From: Leptotrichia trevisanii DSM 22070
GTDB lineage: Bacteria > Fusobacteriota > Fusobacteriia > Fusobacteriales > Leptotrichiaceae
DNA length: 64,000 nt
Direction of reading: 5' to 3'
Assembly (NCBI RefSeq): GCF_000482505.1
Contig: NZ_AXVL01000022.1
Coordinates: forward strand, 1-64,000
The notes under the pieces are model-generated. The model saw only the letters and a list, made by a program, of their open reading frames with translations, ran no database searches and had not been told where the DNA came from. Positions 9,118 to 18,397 of this stretch are shown here, piece by piece. Every line of letters starts with the position of its first letter. Position 1 is the stretch's first letter. The position numbers and the translations under genes are program-made.

Positions 9118-9145
9118 GTAAGGGCATGGCGTCTGATGCCCTTAC
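9118..9145. repeat. Palindromic element 2
   Basis: GTAAGGGCAT (9118-9127) and ATGCCCTTAC (9136-9145) form a perfect 10-bp stem with loop GGCGTCTG. It is far more GC-rich than its surroundings and resembles the palindrome at 9013. Confidence 0.6.
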
Positions 9146-9324
9146 GTCAAAAGAAATTAAAAAATATAAAAGAAAAAACAATTATTAATCAAAATAATCT
9201 ATAACATGAAAAAAAACTTTTAACTAATATTTAGAAATAGATTATATTAATTTATTTTATTATTTTAAATAATAATTTTTTTGCAATAAGTTTATTTTAA
9301 CATTTTTTCATTTTTTTTTCAATA

Positions 9325-9344
9325 AAAAAGGGGGGAATACCCCC
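9325..9344 (-). terminator. Rho-independent terminator of acpP
   Basis: On the minus strand, 15 bases after the acpP stop: GGGGG-TATT-CCCCC followed by CTTTTTT. Textbook form. Confidence 0.8.
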
Positions 9345-9358
9345 AAAAGTTTTATCTA

Positions 9359-9580
9359 TTATTTAGATTCAATATATTCGATTACATCTTTAACTGTTTT
9401 AATTTTTTGTGCATCTTCATCAGGAATTTCAATGTCGAATTCTTCTTCAAAAGCCATGATTAATTCAACTGTATCTAATGAATCAGCTCCTAAATCATCA
9501 ACGAAAGACGCATCTTCAGTTACTTGATCCTCGTCTACTCCTAATTGATCTACTACTATTGATTTAATTTTATCTAGCAT
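9359..9580 (-). CDS. acpP: Acyl carrier protein
   Basis: 73 residues from the ATG at 9580, chosen because GGAGGTGG lies directly upstream and the length matches the family; a longer in-frame version adds 21 unlikely residues. Ser34 in [11 protein letters not shown] is the 4'-phosphopantetheine attachment site; the protein is strongly acidic as expected. Carries growing acyl chains in fatty-acid synthesis. It has its own promoter (9615-9643) and terminator. Confidence 0.97.
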   Translation of the reverse strand: MLDKIKSIVVDQLGVDEDQVTEDASFVDDLGADSLDTVELIMAFEEEFDIEIPDEDAQKIKTVKDVIEYIESK

Positions 9581-9614
9581 TATAATGCCACCTCCATATT
9601 TATTTTCTAGAATT

Positions 9615-9643
9615 ATTATACCAAATGAATTTGAAAAATGCAA
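9615..9643 (-). promoter_or_regulatory. acpP promoter
   Basis: On the minus strand TTGCAT, a 17-base spacer and TATAAT, ending 34 bases upstream of the acpP start codon. Confidence 0.7.
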
Positions 9644-9675
9644 CTAAAATTTATTAATAATTAAAATTTTCAACT

Positions 9676-12600
9676 TTAGCTCAATAATTCCATTAATTCC
9701 TTATCACTCATTTCAAATAAGACCTTTTCCCCATCTTTGCTTTCCAGCAGATTTTCACTTAACTGACGTTTATTTTCCTGAATTTTTATAATTTTTTCCT
9801 CAATTGTACCTTCTGTAACAAGTTTTATAACTTGCACACTTTTTTTCTGTCCAATTCTATATGCCCTGTCACTCGCCTGATTTTCCACAGCAATATTCCA
9901 CCACGGATCATAATGAATTACAACATCCGCTCCAACAAGATTTAATCCCGTTCCACCTGCTTTTAGCGAAATCAATACAACTTGCCGCTCTCCAGCGTTA
10001 AATCTATTACAAATATCCACTCTTTCCTTCGATTTTACACTTCCATCAATATAAAAATACTCAATTCCCATACTTGCAAGCTCTTTTTCAATTTCCTTCA
10101 AGGTTCCTACGAATTGTGAGAATATAAGCAGTCTATGTCCATTTTCTGTAATATCTGGCAATAAATCACGCAATACTTCCAATTTTGCCACATCACCCTT
10201 GTAATCTTCCTTGAATAAAGTTGGCGAATTACAAATTTGACGCAATTTTGTCAAGATAGCCAATATTTTCATACGATTATTCTCATTTTCATTAAATTTC
10301 TTCATTTCACTTTTAGCCTGTTTTATATAGGACATATACAGCTGTTTCTGCTCATTACTTAATGTTACAACCATATTTGACTCAATTTTATCTGGTAATT
10401 CTGTAAGAACTTCCTTTTTTGTTCTTCTCAATAAAAATGGAGCGATAATTTCACGTAAATTATGTATTTTAGAAGAATTTGGATTTACAATCGCTTCCTT
10501 GTAGGTTTTCTTGAATTTTGTCAAATTATCTAAGTATCCTGGTATTACGAAATCAAAGATTGACCATAGTTCCAGAATGTTGTTTTCTACTGGGGTTCCC
10601 GTCAATGCAAAATTTACTTTACTGTTGATTTTCATAACGGCTTTTTTTATTTGAGAAGTCGTTGTTTTTATATTTTGAGCCTCATCCAGCACTACTATGT
10701 CAAAATCCCTGCTTTTGTACTCTTCAATATCATTTCTCAAGGCCTGATAAGTTGTTATCAAGAAGCCTTTTGATCTTCTTGAAATAATTTCTTTTCTTTG
10801 AGCAGCTGTTCCTTCAATCAGAGTTGGATTTATCCCTGTAAATTTGATAATTTCTTCCTTCCAGTTGTACAATAGCGAACTTGGCACAATAATTAATGCC
10901 GAAAAGCCTCTATTTTCCTGATAAATCTCATTTAACAGCGAAATTGTCTGCAAAGTCTTACCAAGTCCCATATCATCAGCCAGAATTCCGCCAAACCCAA
11001 TATCATACATATTTTTCAGCCAGTTAAATCCTAGCTTCTGATACGGAAATAATTCTACATTTATATTATTTGGTTCAATTTCCTGTCGATTTTTTATTTT
11101 ATGAAACAAACCCTTAAATTCATCCATTTTCACAAGTTCATCCTGAATATTTTTTGAAATTTGGGCAAGCTGCAGTGCCTTTATTTTAGAAATCTTATTT
11201 TCTCCCACTTTCAGATTGGAAATGGAATCTGTAATTCCAACTAATTCTTCAATACTTTTATTGGCAATTTTTACAAGTTCCCCGCTCGAAAGCGTTATGT
11301 ATTTCTGCTCATTTTTAATAGCTTCCATCACAATTTCCACATCTTCAGTCTTTATTCCCTCAATATCAAAGCTGACATTCAAAAAATTATGTTCCACTTT
11401 TTTTATTCCAATATGAACATCAATATTCCGTGCATTTTTTATTTTATTATCCAAATGAATTTTTACCTTATCAGCATGCATTTTGTCAATATATTCCGAA
11501 ATTTTTCCCAAGCCTTCATAATTCACATTATAAGTATCTTCTGTCAATCCCATATTCACAAAGGAATAACTTTCCACGTGTTTTTTCAGCTCTTCAAACA
11601 AGCTCACATTTTTTCTTGGAATAAAATATTTACCATTTTTTTCAACTGCACATACAGTATTCGACAAATTAATTTTTACAAGTTCCTTTTCATCCGTTTC
11701 CGTAACAAAAATATCAATATTTCCGTCCTCATCAATATATTCGGCAACATTAATATTTTCATACTCCAGAACTGCCCTTAATTTCTGATTTTCCTCCCAA
11801 GGCAGCTGATTAAACAGCTCCATATCCAAAAAATCAAATTTTTCAAAAAATCTCATTTCATTTTTATCCATTTTAAAGACTTTGGTAGTGTCATTTGAAA
11901 AAGTGTAAAATGGACTATTTTCAGAAATTTTTTCAATATTTCTCATTATAATTTTATCATTTTCCAGTATAAATAATGGCTCATATGAATTCATTATCTG
12001 CTTTTGCTCCCCTAGAAGAATCAGGCTCTTTCCTTTTTCCATAGCGGCAAGCAACCTATTCAAAAGCATTTCATACACCTTTAACCCTTTTTTATCCTTA
12101 ATTCCGCTATCAATTACACTCTGAATTTCCTTACTATATTCATAAATTGCATGAATTATTTTTTTATTTACCTCATTAAAAAAGTAAGTTTTTGGATTAT
12201 AGGTAATTTTTGAAGTTATTTCATATTCTCTGTCTTTCACAATTGCTTCGATAAATTTTAAAATATCCTTTACATAGTAAGTTTTCTTTAATCCCGTTTT
12301 TAACCGTAAAATATATCCTCGTGCAGTATTTTCCTGATTATAGTCATATCCGTATTTATAGTCGCTGTAACTTCCTTCGTCAATTTCAACTTCCAGTCGC
12401 ATTTCCTGCTGTTCTTCCACTTCAATATTCTGATTTTCCACATGTAAATTATAAATTTCATTAATTTTCTCAGAAACACTTTCAAGATTTTCCAATATTT
12501 CCTCGTTATTTTTAATTTTCTGGGAATTTTGAAAATCCATCTCCACTTTCACATTCCCATCTTTTACAATATTTTCAGCATTTCCTTCAATTATTTCAAA

Positions 12601-13203
12601 TCTAGCTTCCGAACTTTTACTTTTTTTATCAATACTTTGCAACTCATTATTTTCAATATTTCCTATTTTTTCAAAAATTTCACTTGATTTATCTAATTTT
12701 TTTATATTCAAATTTTTATCTTTTAATTTTATTCTCTGTCTTGATTTATTCTTATTATCGTTCACCAAATTTTGTTTAACAACTTTTTCAGTTTTAGCTT
12801 TTTGCTCTTTTTCCTTAATTTTGGCTAATTTTTTATTATCTTCCTCAAAATCATCCTCAAACATCATCTCAATTTCATCAGTCCCAATAACCTTTGAAAT
12901 TTTTTCCGAATGATCCGCCATCATCCCCAAAGTTACAACATGTTTACAACAATTTTTTTTGCTGTTCTTGAAAAACATGCAATCACAGTTAGCTTCAACA
13001 AATTCCCCTTTTTTTTGCTCCATTGTAATTGATGTCTTACAAAGACTATTTTCCTTATACTCACCTTCCACCGTCAAAAAGTTCCCATCGGCAAAAAGTG
13101 CAGTTATATTCCCCAAACTTTTATTATAATATTCCTGTCCAATTACAAAAATACTTGGTGTTATCTGTTTTTTTAATTCTAACGAAATACTATTCTCTCT
13201 CAT
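9676..13203 (-). CDS. SWIM-domain SNF2-family helicase
   Basis: 1175 residues. An N-terminal SWIM zinc finger (Cys73-x-Cys75 ... Cys86-x-His88), a long charged low-complexity stretch (about 105-270), a central SNF2-accessory region, then the two-lobed SNF2 ATPase: Walker A DDMGLGKTLQT, DEAQ box, and C-terminal motifs GTGLNLVGADVVIHYDPWWN and QASDRAYRIGQ. Such bacterial Swi2/Snf2 proteins translocate on double-stranded DNA; RapA-like recycling of RNA polymerase is one known role in the superfamily, but this SWIM subtype is poorly characterised. The low-complexity insert is lineage-like. Confidence 0.88.
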   Translation of the reverse strand: MRENSISLELKKQITPSIFVIGQEYYNKSLGNITALFADGNFLTVEGEYKENSLCKTSITMEQKKGEFVEANCDCMFFKNSKKNCCKHVVTLGMMADHSEKISKVIGTDEIEMMFEDDFEEDNKKLAKIKEKEQKAKTEKVVKQNLVNDNKNKSRQRIKLKDKNLNIKKLDKSSEIFEKIGNIENNELQSIDKKSKSSEARFEIIEGNAENIVKDGNVKVEMDFQNSQKIKNNEEILENLESVSEKINEIYNLHVENQNIEVEEQQEMRLEVEIDEGSYSDYKYGYDYNQENTARGYILRLKTGLKKTYYVKDILKFIEAIVKDREYEITSKITYNPKTYFFNEVNKKIIHAIYEYSKEIQSVIDSGIKDKKGLKVYEMLLNRLLAAMEKGKSLILLGEQKQIMNSYEPLFILENDKIIMRNIEKISENSPFYTFSNDTTKVFKMDKNEMRFFEKFDFLDMELFNQLPWEENQKLRAVLEYENINVAEYIDEDGNIDIFVTETDEKELVKINLSNTVCAVEKNGKYFIPRKNVSLFEELKKHVESYSFVNMGLTEDTYNVNYEGLGKISEYIDKMHADKVKIHLDNKIKNARNIDVHIGIKKVEHNFLNVSFDIEGIKTEDVEIVMEAIKNEQKYITLSSGELVKIANKSIEELVGITDSISNLKVGENKISKIKALQLAQISKNIQDELVKMDEFKGLFHKIKNRQEIEPNNINVELFPYQKLGFNWLKNMYDIGFGGILADDMGLGKTLQTISLLNEIYQENRGFSALIIVPSSLLYNWKEEIIKFTGINPTLIEGTAAQRKEIISRRSKGFLITTYQALRNDIEEYKSRDFDIVVLDEAQNIKTTTSQIKKAVMKINSKVNFALTGTPVENNILELWSIFDFVIPGYLDNLTKFKKTYKEAIVNPNSSKIHNLREIIAPFLLRRTKKEVLTELPDKIESNMVVTLSNEQKQLYMSYIKQAKSEMKKFNENENNRMKILAILTKLRQICNSPTLFKEDYKGDVAKLEVLRDLLPDITENGHRLLIFSQFVGTLKEIEKELASMGIEYFYIDGSVKSKERVDICNRFNAGERQVVLISLKAGGTGLNLVGADVVIHYDPWWNIAVENQASDRAYRIGQKKSVQVIKLVTEGTIEEKIIKIQENKRQLSENLLESKDGEKVLFEMSDKELMELLS

Positions 13204-13397
13204 TTCTCTCCCTTACTTTTATTAAAAAAATCTTTTGATTAACAACTGTCCTTTTTTTGAATTACTTACCAAATCAGTTATTTATCAAAAAATTTAACGA
13301 CATAGTAAAATCTTTTTAACACTAAACCTGAAAGTTACAATTATTCTGTTCAAATTTTAAATTTATTTAGTTTTTATCAGTTTAATTTTACAGAATT

Positions 13398-13952
13398 TTA
13401 ACTATATTTAATCATTATTATTGCATTCTCATTATTCCCATAATAATTTTTTCTTACGGAAATTTCTTCAAATCCAATTTTTTTATAAAGTTTTAGTGCC
13501 TTCACATTATTTTCATTAACTTCCAGCAAAAATTTATTTTCTGAAAAATTTATATTTTTAATTCCTGCATTTTTATTATCTTTAATCAAATTTTCTATAC
13601 TTTCAATTAATAATTTTTCACCAAAACCTTGTCCTTGATATTCTTTTTTTATTGCTACCTCAAAAATATCTATGCTCTCTATTGTACCATAAAATGCGAC
13701 ATATCCCAACACATTTTTCTCAATTTTTTCATTTTTGCCCAAATCCGTTTTTTCTTTTTGACTTTTTTCTAAAGTTTTATTTTTATCTTCTTTTTTTAAT
13801 TTTTCCACAAAAATATTTTCTCCTGTAAAATTAAATAAGCAGTATATCTCATACTGCTCACCTAACATCATTTCAGAAAAATATTTATCCCCAACTCTAT
13901 TTTTAAAGTTTTCATTATGAATTTTAACCAATTCACTCACAATATTTTCCAT
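13398..13952 (-). CDS. RimI-like GNAT N-acetyltransferase
   Basis: 184 residues from the ATG at 13952, which has GGAG six bases upstream; four further codons exist before it. Acetyl-CoA-binding motif A is EVAIKKEYQGQGFGEKLL, followed by the motif B pattern NNVKALKLYKKIGFEE typical of RimI (ribosomal-protein alanine acetyltransferase). A Lys/Glu-rich insertion of about 30 residues (near 55-85) between beta strands is unusual. The substrate cannot be told from sequence. Lies between lepB and the SNF2 gene. Confidence 0.75.
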   Translation of the reverse strand: MENIVSELVKIHNENFKNRVGDKYFSEMMLGEQYEIYCLFNFTGENIFVEKLKKEDKNKTLEKSQKEKTDLGKNEKIEKNVLGYVAFYGTIESIDIFEVAIKKEYQGQGFGEKLLIESIENLIKDNKNAGIKNINFSENKFLLEVNENNVKALKLYKKIGFEEISVRKNYYGNNENAIIMIKYS

Positions 13953-14030
13953 TTTATTCTCCATTTTTTCTTTAACTTTATCAAATTATTCTTTAATAAT
14001 AAAACGAATACACCTATAAATACTCTAAAA

Positions 14031-15707
14031 TTATAATAACCCAATTCTAGTTAAAGGCCACCATCTTACAAGTAATTCCCCTTTAATTCTAGGTTCAGCT
14101 ACAAGTCCAAAGTATCTTGTGTCATGACTATTTGAAGTGTTATCTCCCATAGCCATATAATAATTAGTATCAAGTGTTATAGTTTCTCCATTTAACAATC
14201 TTTTGAACAATTCATCATCATACTTAAAGTCCATAATCGGCATAACCATTTCATCTCTGCCTTCCACTTTTAGAGTGAATGTATAGTACTTGTTAGTTAA
14301 TACATCATTGAAATTAGCTTTGTATATATCATTGCTCCCAATTATATCTTTAAAGTTTTTATCTGTTTTTATTAATTCCAGGAATTCTTTTCCAGTCAAA
14401 TTTTTATAACCTTTTCCATCGTAATAACTTTTCCAGTCAGTTTCTGCAACCAAGCCGCCTTTTACTGTTTCATAAAATTTCTTATCAATTGCGATAACTT
14501 TGTCTAGCTTTACTTTATCGCCTTTTTTCGGAATATAAATTTTATTATTCATAAGTATTCCTTCAGGCAAATATAATTTTTGAGGTGTTACTCTTTTTAA
14601 AATTTCTGATTCTTGTCCATTTATTATCATTGCTCCACCAACTTCTTGAACCTCACGATCACGATATTCTTTTAATTCTTTCTCATATCTTGCTTCTTCA
14701 AGTTTATCGTGCTTTTTATCGCCATTATATTCAGGATCTCTTGGTTCCTTGTCAATGTTTGTAATTTTAAATTCAGTTATAGTCATCTTCCCTTTTGCAA
14801 TTTGTAAAGTATCTCCAGCCGCCCCGACTATTCTCTTTGTAAACATCAGCTTATTTTCCATTGGTTCCTTAAAGGCTATTATATGTCCGACTTTTGGTGA
14901 TGAAAAATGGTATTTAACCATATTTGTGAAAACTCTGTCCTGAATTCTAATTGTAGGTTCCATTGAACCTGTTGGAATTACGTAATTCCCAATATAAAAC
15001 ATTTGTATAAGCCCTACCAAAATAATTGCAATTAATGCGTTGTCAATTCTCGAAAGTGCTTTTCCAAACGTGCTTCTCTTTCTTTTTTCTCTTTCAATTC
15101 TTTCTTCCACTGTAATATTTTCCTTTGGAAATATTTTTTTGAAAATTTCTTCCGCATTTTCATTTTTTACTTTTGCCTCTGTCAATATTTTTTCCAATTT
15201 TTTATTTTCATGTACAGCTTCCTTTAAAATCGTCTGTTCATCAATTTTTTCTTTTGGCAGTTCTTTAAATAAATAAATGAGAATCAATGAAATTATAACA
15301 TTTATTCCCAAGTAAATATGAAAATTCATATCCATAATATTAAACATTAATCTGCTCAGAAATAACATTATAAGATTAAGTAAAAAAATCCATTCATGCT
15401 CTTTTCTTAAAATATAAAATACCGTATTTATAATAAACACTCCATAAATTCCCCAAACTTTTATAAAAATATCAGAATCCGGTGTTTTATCTACAATCAC
15501 AAAAAACACTGATGTAATAATTAACGCAACTATTGTTAAAATATTCCCCGCCGTAAAACTTCCATTATTTCTCCCAAGCGGCACTTTTTGCAATATTTCA
15601 TCTTCCTTCATTCTTATCCAATGAATAACCTGTTTTTCTTTAAAAAAGAAAAATAATAGAAATAACGATGCAACAAGATAAAATGCTCCCCATAATAACA
15701 TATTCAT
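14031..15707 (-). CDS. lepB: Signal peptidase I with multi-helix N-terminal extension
   Basis: 558 residues, about twice the usual size. Catalytic Ser248 in IPTGSMEPTI and Lys291 in MFTKRIVGAAGD, plus the C-terminal GDNTSNSHDTRYFG box, identify signal peptidase I, which cuts signal peptides outside the inner membrane. Ahead of the catalytic part lie about five hydrophobic segments (near 4-22, 52-72, 80-100, 105-125, 130-148), a Lys/Glu-rich coil (150-212), then the usual anchor helix (222-240). The catalytic domain also has a long insertion after Lys291 (about 305-480). Upstream of the GNAT gene. Confidence 0.9.
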   Translation of the reverse strand: MNMLLWGAFYLVASLFLLFFFFKEKQVIHWIRMKEDEILQKVPLGRNNGSFTAGNILTIVALIITSVFFVIVDKTPDSDIFIKVWGIYGVFIINTVFYILRKEHEWIFLLNLIMLFLSRLMFNIMDMNFHIYLGINVIISLILIYLFKELPKEKIDEQTILKEAVHENKKLEKILTEAKVKNENAEEIFKKIFPKENITVEERIEREKRKRSTFGKALSRIDNALIAIILVGLIQMFYIGNYVIPTGSMEPTIRIQDRVFTNMVKYHFSSPKVGHIIAFKEPMENKLMFTKRIVGAAGDTLQIAKGKMTITEFKITNIDKEPRDPEYNGDKKHDKLEEARYEKELKEYRDREVQEVGGAMIINGQESEILKRVTPQKLYLPEGILMNNKIYIPKKGDKVKLDKVIAIDKKFYETVKGGLVAETDWKSYYDGKGYKNLTGKEFLELIKTDKNFKDIIGSNDIYKANFNDVLTNKYYTFTLKVEGRDEMVMPIMDFKYDDELFKRLLNGETITLDTNYYMAMGDNTSNSHDTRYFGLVAEPRIKGELLVRWWPLTRIGLL

Positions 15708-15754
15708 AATTTTCCCTCTCCTACATTTATAATTTTTAAATTTTTAAACTCTCT

Positions 15755-15820
15755 CTAAAACTGAAACAATAAAAATTAAATTTAATAGAAATTATAACAT
15801 TTAAGTTCATTTTTAAAGTA
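15755..15820. repeat. Imperfect palindromic element, copy 2
   Basis: Left arm CTAAAACTGAAACAATAAAA and right arm TTTAAGTTCATTTTTAAAGT are imperfect complements and match the arms of the element at 509-576. Lies between lepB and the rplS terminator. Confidence 0.3.
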
Positions 15821-15956
15821 GTAACTACGGCATTACTGCATTATACATAATTAAACTTTATTTTTTCTAAAATTCTTATTTGCCTAAAATATATTTAATA
15901 CAGTAAAATTTGTTTTTTTATTAAAATATTAATTTTTAAATTTTAGTCTATATAAA

Positions 15957-15983
15957 AAATAAAAAGCTAGCATTTTGCTAGCC
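15957..15983 (-). terminator. Rho-independent terminator of rplS
   Basis: On the minus strand GGCTAGC-AAAAT-GCTAGC followed by TTTTTATTTT, just after the rplS stop codon. Confidence 0.8.
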
Positions 15984-15989
15984 TTGAAG

Positions 15990-16340
15990 CTACTTTCTAA
16001 TTTCTTTAATTCTAGCAGCTTTTCCTGATAAGTTTCTCAAGTAGTATAATTTAGATCTTCTTACTTTACCAATTCTCTTAACTTCAATTTTTTCTACTAA
16101 TGGAGAATTTAAAGGAATGATTCTTTCTACACCGATTCCTTGCGATACTTTTCTAACTGTGAAGTTTTTAGCAACGCTTCCACCAGAAACTCTGATAACT
16201 ACACCTTCAAAAACCTGTATTCTTTCTTTGTTTCCTTCTTTTACTTTGTAGTGAACTGCGACTGTATCTCCTGATTTAAATTGAGGTACATCAGCCTTCA
16301 AGTAATTTTTTTCTACTAATTCGATTAATTTCTCTTTCAA
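15990..16340 (-). CDS. rplS: Ribosomal protein bL19
   Basis: 116 residues from a TTG codon at 16340, placed eight bases after GGGAG; the in-frame GTG at 16349 lies inside that site. The sequence carries the family pattern [25 protein letters not shown] and a basic C-terminus [19 protein letters not shown]. Structural protein of the 50S subunit at the subunit interface. Monocistronic, with its own promoter, a leader of about 130 bases and a terminator. Confidence 0.95.
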   Translation of the reverse strand: MKEKLIELVEKNYLKADVPQFKSGDTVAVHYKVKEGNKERIQVFEGVVIRVSGGSVAKNFTVRKVSQGIGVERIIPLNSPLVEKIEVKRIGKVRRSKLYYLRNLSGKAARIKEIRK

Positions 16341-16349
16341 GAAATTCAC

Positions 16350-16511
16350 TCCCTTCTTTCTAAGACATTCTTTCTATCTATACCAATCCTACTAATTCAT
16401 AAACTTTTTTTGCTTATAAATTTTATCACAAAATTGGTAGCAACAATAAAAGCGGAATATCCCTTTATTCAATAACTTATTAAGTTTACCATATTTTCCA
16501 TTAATTTTCAA
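16350..16511 (-). promoter_or_regulatory. rplS promoter and 5' leader
   Basis: On the minus strand TTGAAA, 17 bases, TAAACT (16483-16511) fits a sigma-70 promoter. The transcript would carry a leader of about 130 bases with a hairpin near 16446-16472 (AATAAAGG ... CCgcTTTATT). Ribosomal protein genes are often autoregulated through such leaders; whether this one binds L19 is inference. Confidence 0.45.
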
Positions 16512-16677
16512 TACAATTACAAAAAATTTTTCAACTTTTTCAAAATTTTTAAAATAATATTCTTTTTTTCTAAGATAAGCCTTTTTATCCTGAATATTTC
16601 AAACTCAAAAATTACAGCATTATCAAATCCCTACATTCATTCAATCTTCATTTATAAATTCTAAACAGTTTAAAGTT

Positions 16678-17031
16678 TTATTTTAATTTCTCAATCCACT
16701 CAGCTTCCTTAAATCCAACCAGCACAAAACCCTTCCCTACCAAAAGCGGCCTTTTCAACACCATCCCATTGCTTGCAAGTAATTCAAACTGCTCCTCTTC
16801 CGACATTTCCGCCAATTTTTCCTTCAAGTTCAGCTCTTTATAAACATTTCCACTTGTATTAAAAAATCTTTTTAACGGCAATCCGCTTTCTTTATAATAT
16901 TTCTTAATATCTTCCTTCGATGGTGTTTCTTCCACAATATGCTTATATTCGTAATCAATCCCATTTTCCTCCAGCCATTTTACAGCCTTTTTACAAATTG
17001 TACATCTTGGGTAACAATATACTTTATTCAT
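16678..17031 (-). CDS. Spx/ArsC-family thioredoxin-fold protein
   Basis: 117 residues from the ATG at 17031 (GGAAG seven bases upstream), rather than six codons earlier. The N-terminal YCYPRCTICKKAVKWLEENG has the CxxC-type redox site of the ArsC/Spx/YffB superfamily, and KRPLLVGKGFVLVGF is its conserved C-terminal segment. Family members are arsenate reductases or, as in Spx, RNA-polymerase-binding stress regulators. No ars genes are near, so a redox or regulatory role is as likely as arsenate reduction. Confidence 0.8.
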   Translation of the reverse strand: MNKVYCYPRCTICKKAVKWLEENGIDYEYKHIVEETPSKEDIKKYYKESGLPLKRFFNTSGNVYKELNLKEKLAEMSEEEQFELLASNGMVLKRPLLVGKGFVLVGFKEAEWIEKLK

Positions 17032-17091
17032 TTTTTTACTTCCTTTCATAATTTATTAAAATTTAAATTCATTAACAAACTGTTGCCCTTT

Positions 17092-18300
17092 TTAATCAAG
17101 AACTTCCTTCAACTCGTCATCTATAACATGAATCATTGGATTTTTGGATATTTCTACCAAATATCCCTTTTTCATCAAGTTTTCTATATGGATTCTCAAT
17201 TTGGCTCTGCTTATTTCCAGTATTTTTGACAGCTCCTTATCCTTTAGGGGAAATTCAGAAAATATATTATTTTGAATATAAATAAACATTATTTTCTTTT
17301 CTGAATCACTTAATGCTAAATTATCCAAATAATCACGTGAAAAGTTTAATTTTTCTATTTTATTTTCCAACATTTCCTTTATACTTTTTTGCCCTTTTTT
17401 TATAAATCCCATCATTCCTTTTATAAAAAATGTCACTTCTCCAAAATTTTTAGAGCTGGAAGTGTTTAAAAATAATTTTGAATATTTTTCCTTTTCCGAA
17501 AAAATGGCATACGACAATGAAAGTCCTGTAAATATGTCTAATTTTCTGGCTAAATACATTGAAAAAATCATTCTTCCGCATCTTCCATTTCCATCATAAA
17601 AAGGATGAATGTATTCAAAATAATAATGTGCAATACAAGCCTTAAATAAAAAACTTATATCCTTTCTATTTGAAAATTTTATTAAATCTTCAATATGCTT
17701 TAAGATTATTTCTTCTGTCAAATCTCCCAAATGTATATTTTTAAATCCGTCTGTAATAAACACCGAATTTTTTCTAAATAACTTCCCGTCTAATCTATTT
17801 TCAGGATTAATCAAAATTTCTTCATCAAAAATTTCGTCATATATTCTCCGTATTTCCTTAGCTGAATCAATTTTTTCTATTTTTTTTTCAGTAATTTGCT
17901 TGTATTTTTTTATAATTCCAGATAGTCTGTCTATTTTTGTAGAATTCATACTGTTATACACATCTTTTTTTGTAGTATGAACTCCTTCAATTCCTTCACT
18001 TTTTGTTATCTCATTAATCATAATTTCTCTTATACAATATTTTTGAGCTATTTTTGGCAATTCACCAGATAATTTCAAAATTTCCTTACTATTTTGTATA
18101 ATCTCATCTTGCAACATCAAAATATCATTTATTGGCAAAAAAAATAATTCAACTTCCTTTAAAACTCTTTCCCCACGTAAAATTGGCAAAATATACAATG
18201 AAGTTTTATATACACAAGGATTTTCGAGCCTTTTTCTTAACTCTTCTTCTATATTTACCTTCTGATAATATAATTTCGACAATTCTGAATAATTATTCAT
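17092..18300 (-). CDS. Fic-domain protein (probable AMP transferase)
   Basis: 402 residues. The Fic motif HPFYDGNGRCGR (232-243) is complete, with catalytic His232. Upstream, SEGIEG (101-106) fits the inhibitory-helix motif [S/T]xxxE[G/N], so this is a class II Fic protein with an intramolecular inhibitory glutamate. The C-terminus (about 345-402) reads as a winged-helix DNA-binding domain (DKELSKILEISRAKLRIHIE). Such proteins usually AMPylate a cellular target; the target is unknown. No antitoxin gene is adjacent, consistent with self-inhibition. Confidence 0.88.
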   Translation of the reverse strand: MNNYSELSKLYYQKVNIEEELRKRLENPCVYKTSLYILPILRGERVLKEVELFFLPINDILMLQDEIIQNSKEILKLSGELPKIAQKYCIREIMINEITKSEGIEGVHTTKKDVYNSMNSTKIDRLSGIIKKYKQITEKKIEKIDSAKEIRRIYDEIFDEEILINPENRLDGKLFRKNSVFITDGFKNIHLGDLTEEIILKHIEDLIKFSNRKDISFLFKACIAHYYFEYIHPFYDGNGRCGRMIFSMYLARKLDIFTGLSLSYAIFSEKEKYSKLFLNTSSSKNFGEVTFFIKGMMGFIKKGQKSIKEMLENKIEKLNFSRDYLDNLALSDSEKKIMFIYIQNNIFSEFPLKDKELSKILEISRAKLRIHIENLMKKGYLVEISKNPMIHVIDDELKEVLD

Positions 18301-18397
18301 AAAAAACTCCTATTTTACATTTTTTTACATTATATATCATTTTTGAAAAAAAATATATTATTTTTTTTATAAATTCAAAATTATTACAAATACTTTT

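Larger units (their letters stand above)
8892..9358. other. acpP-fabF spacer with palindromes
   Basis: No gene. It holds two strong palindromes (9013-9042, 9118-9145) and the acpP terminator; the promoter for fabF must lie here or transcription must pass the terminator. The rest is very AT-rich. Confidence 0.6.

Noticed and set aside
11389-11781. 130-codon frame opposite the SNF2 helicase gene
   Set aside because: Antisense to a clear gene; low-complexity Phe/Ile composition expected from the complement of Lys/Glu-rich coding DNA.
16678-17031. Arsenate-resistance locus
   Set aside because: A single ArsC/Spx-like gene with no arsR, arsB or acr3 neighbour.
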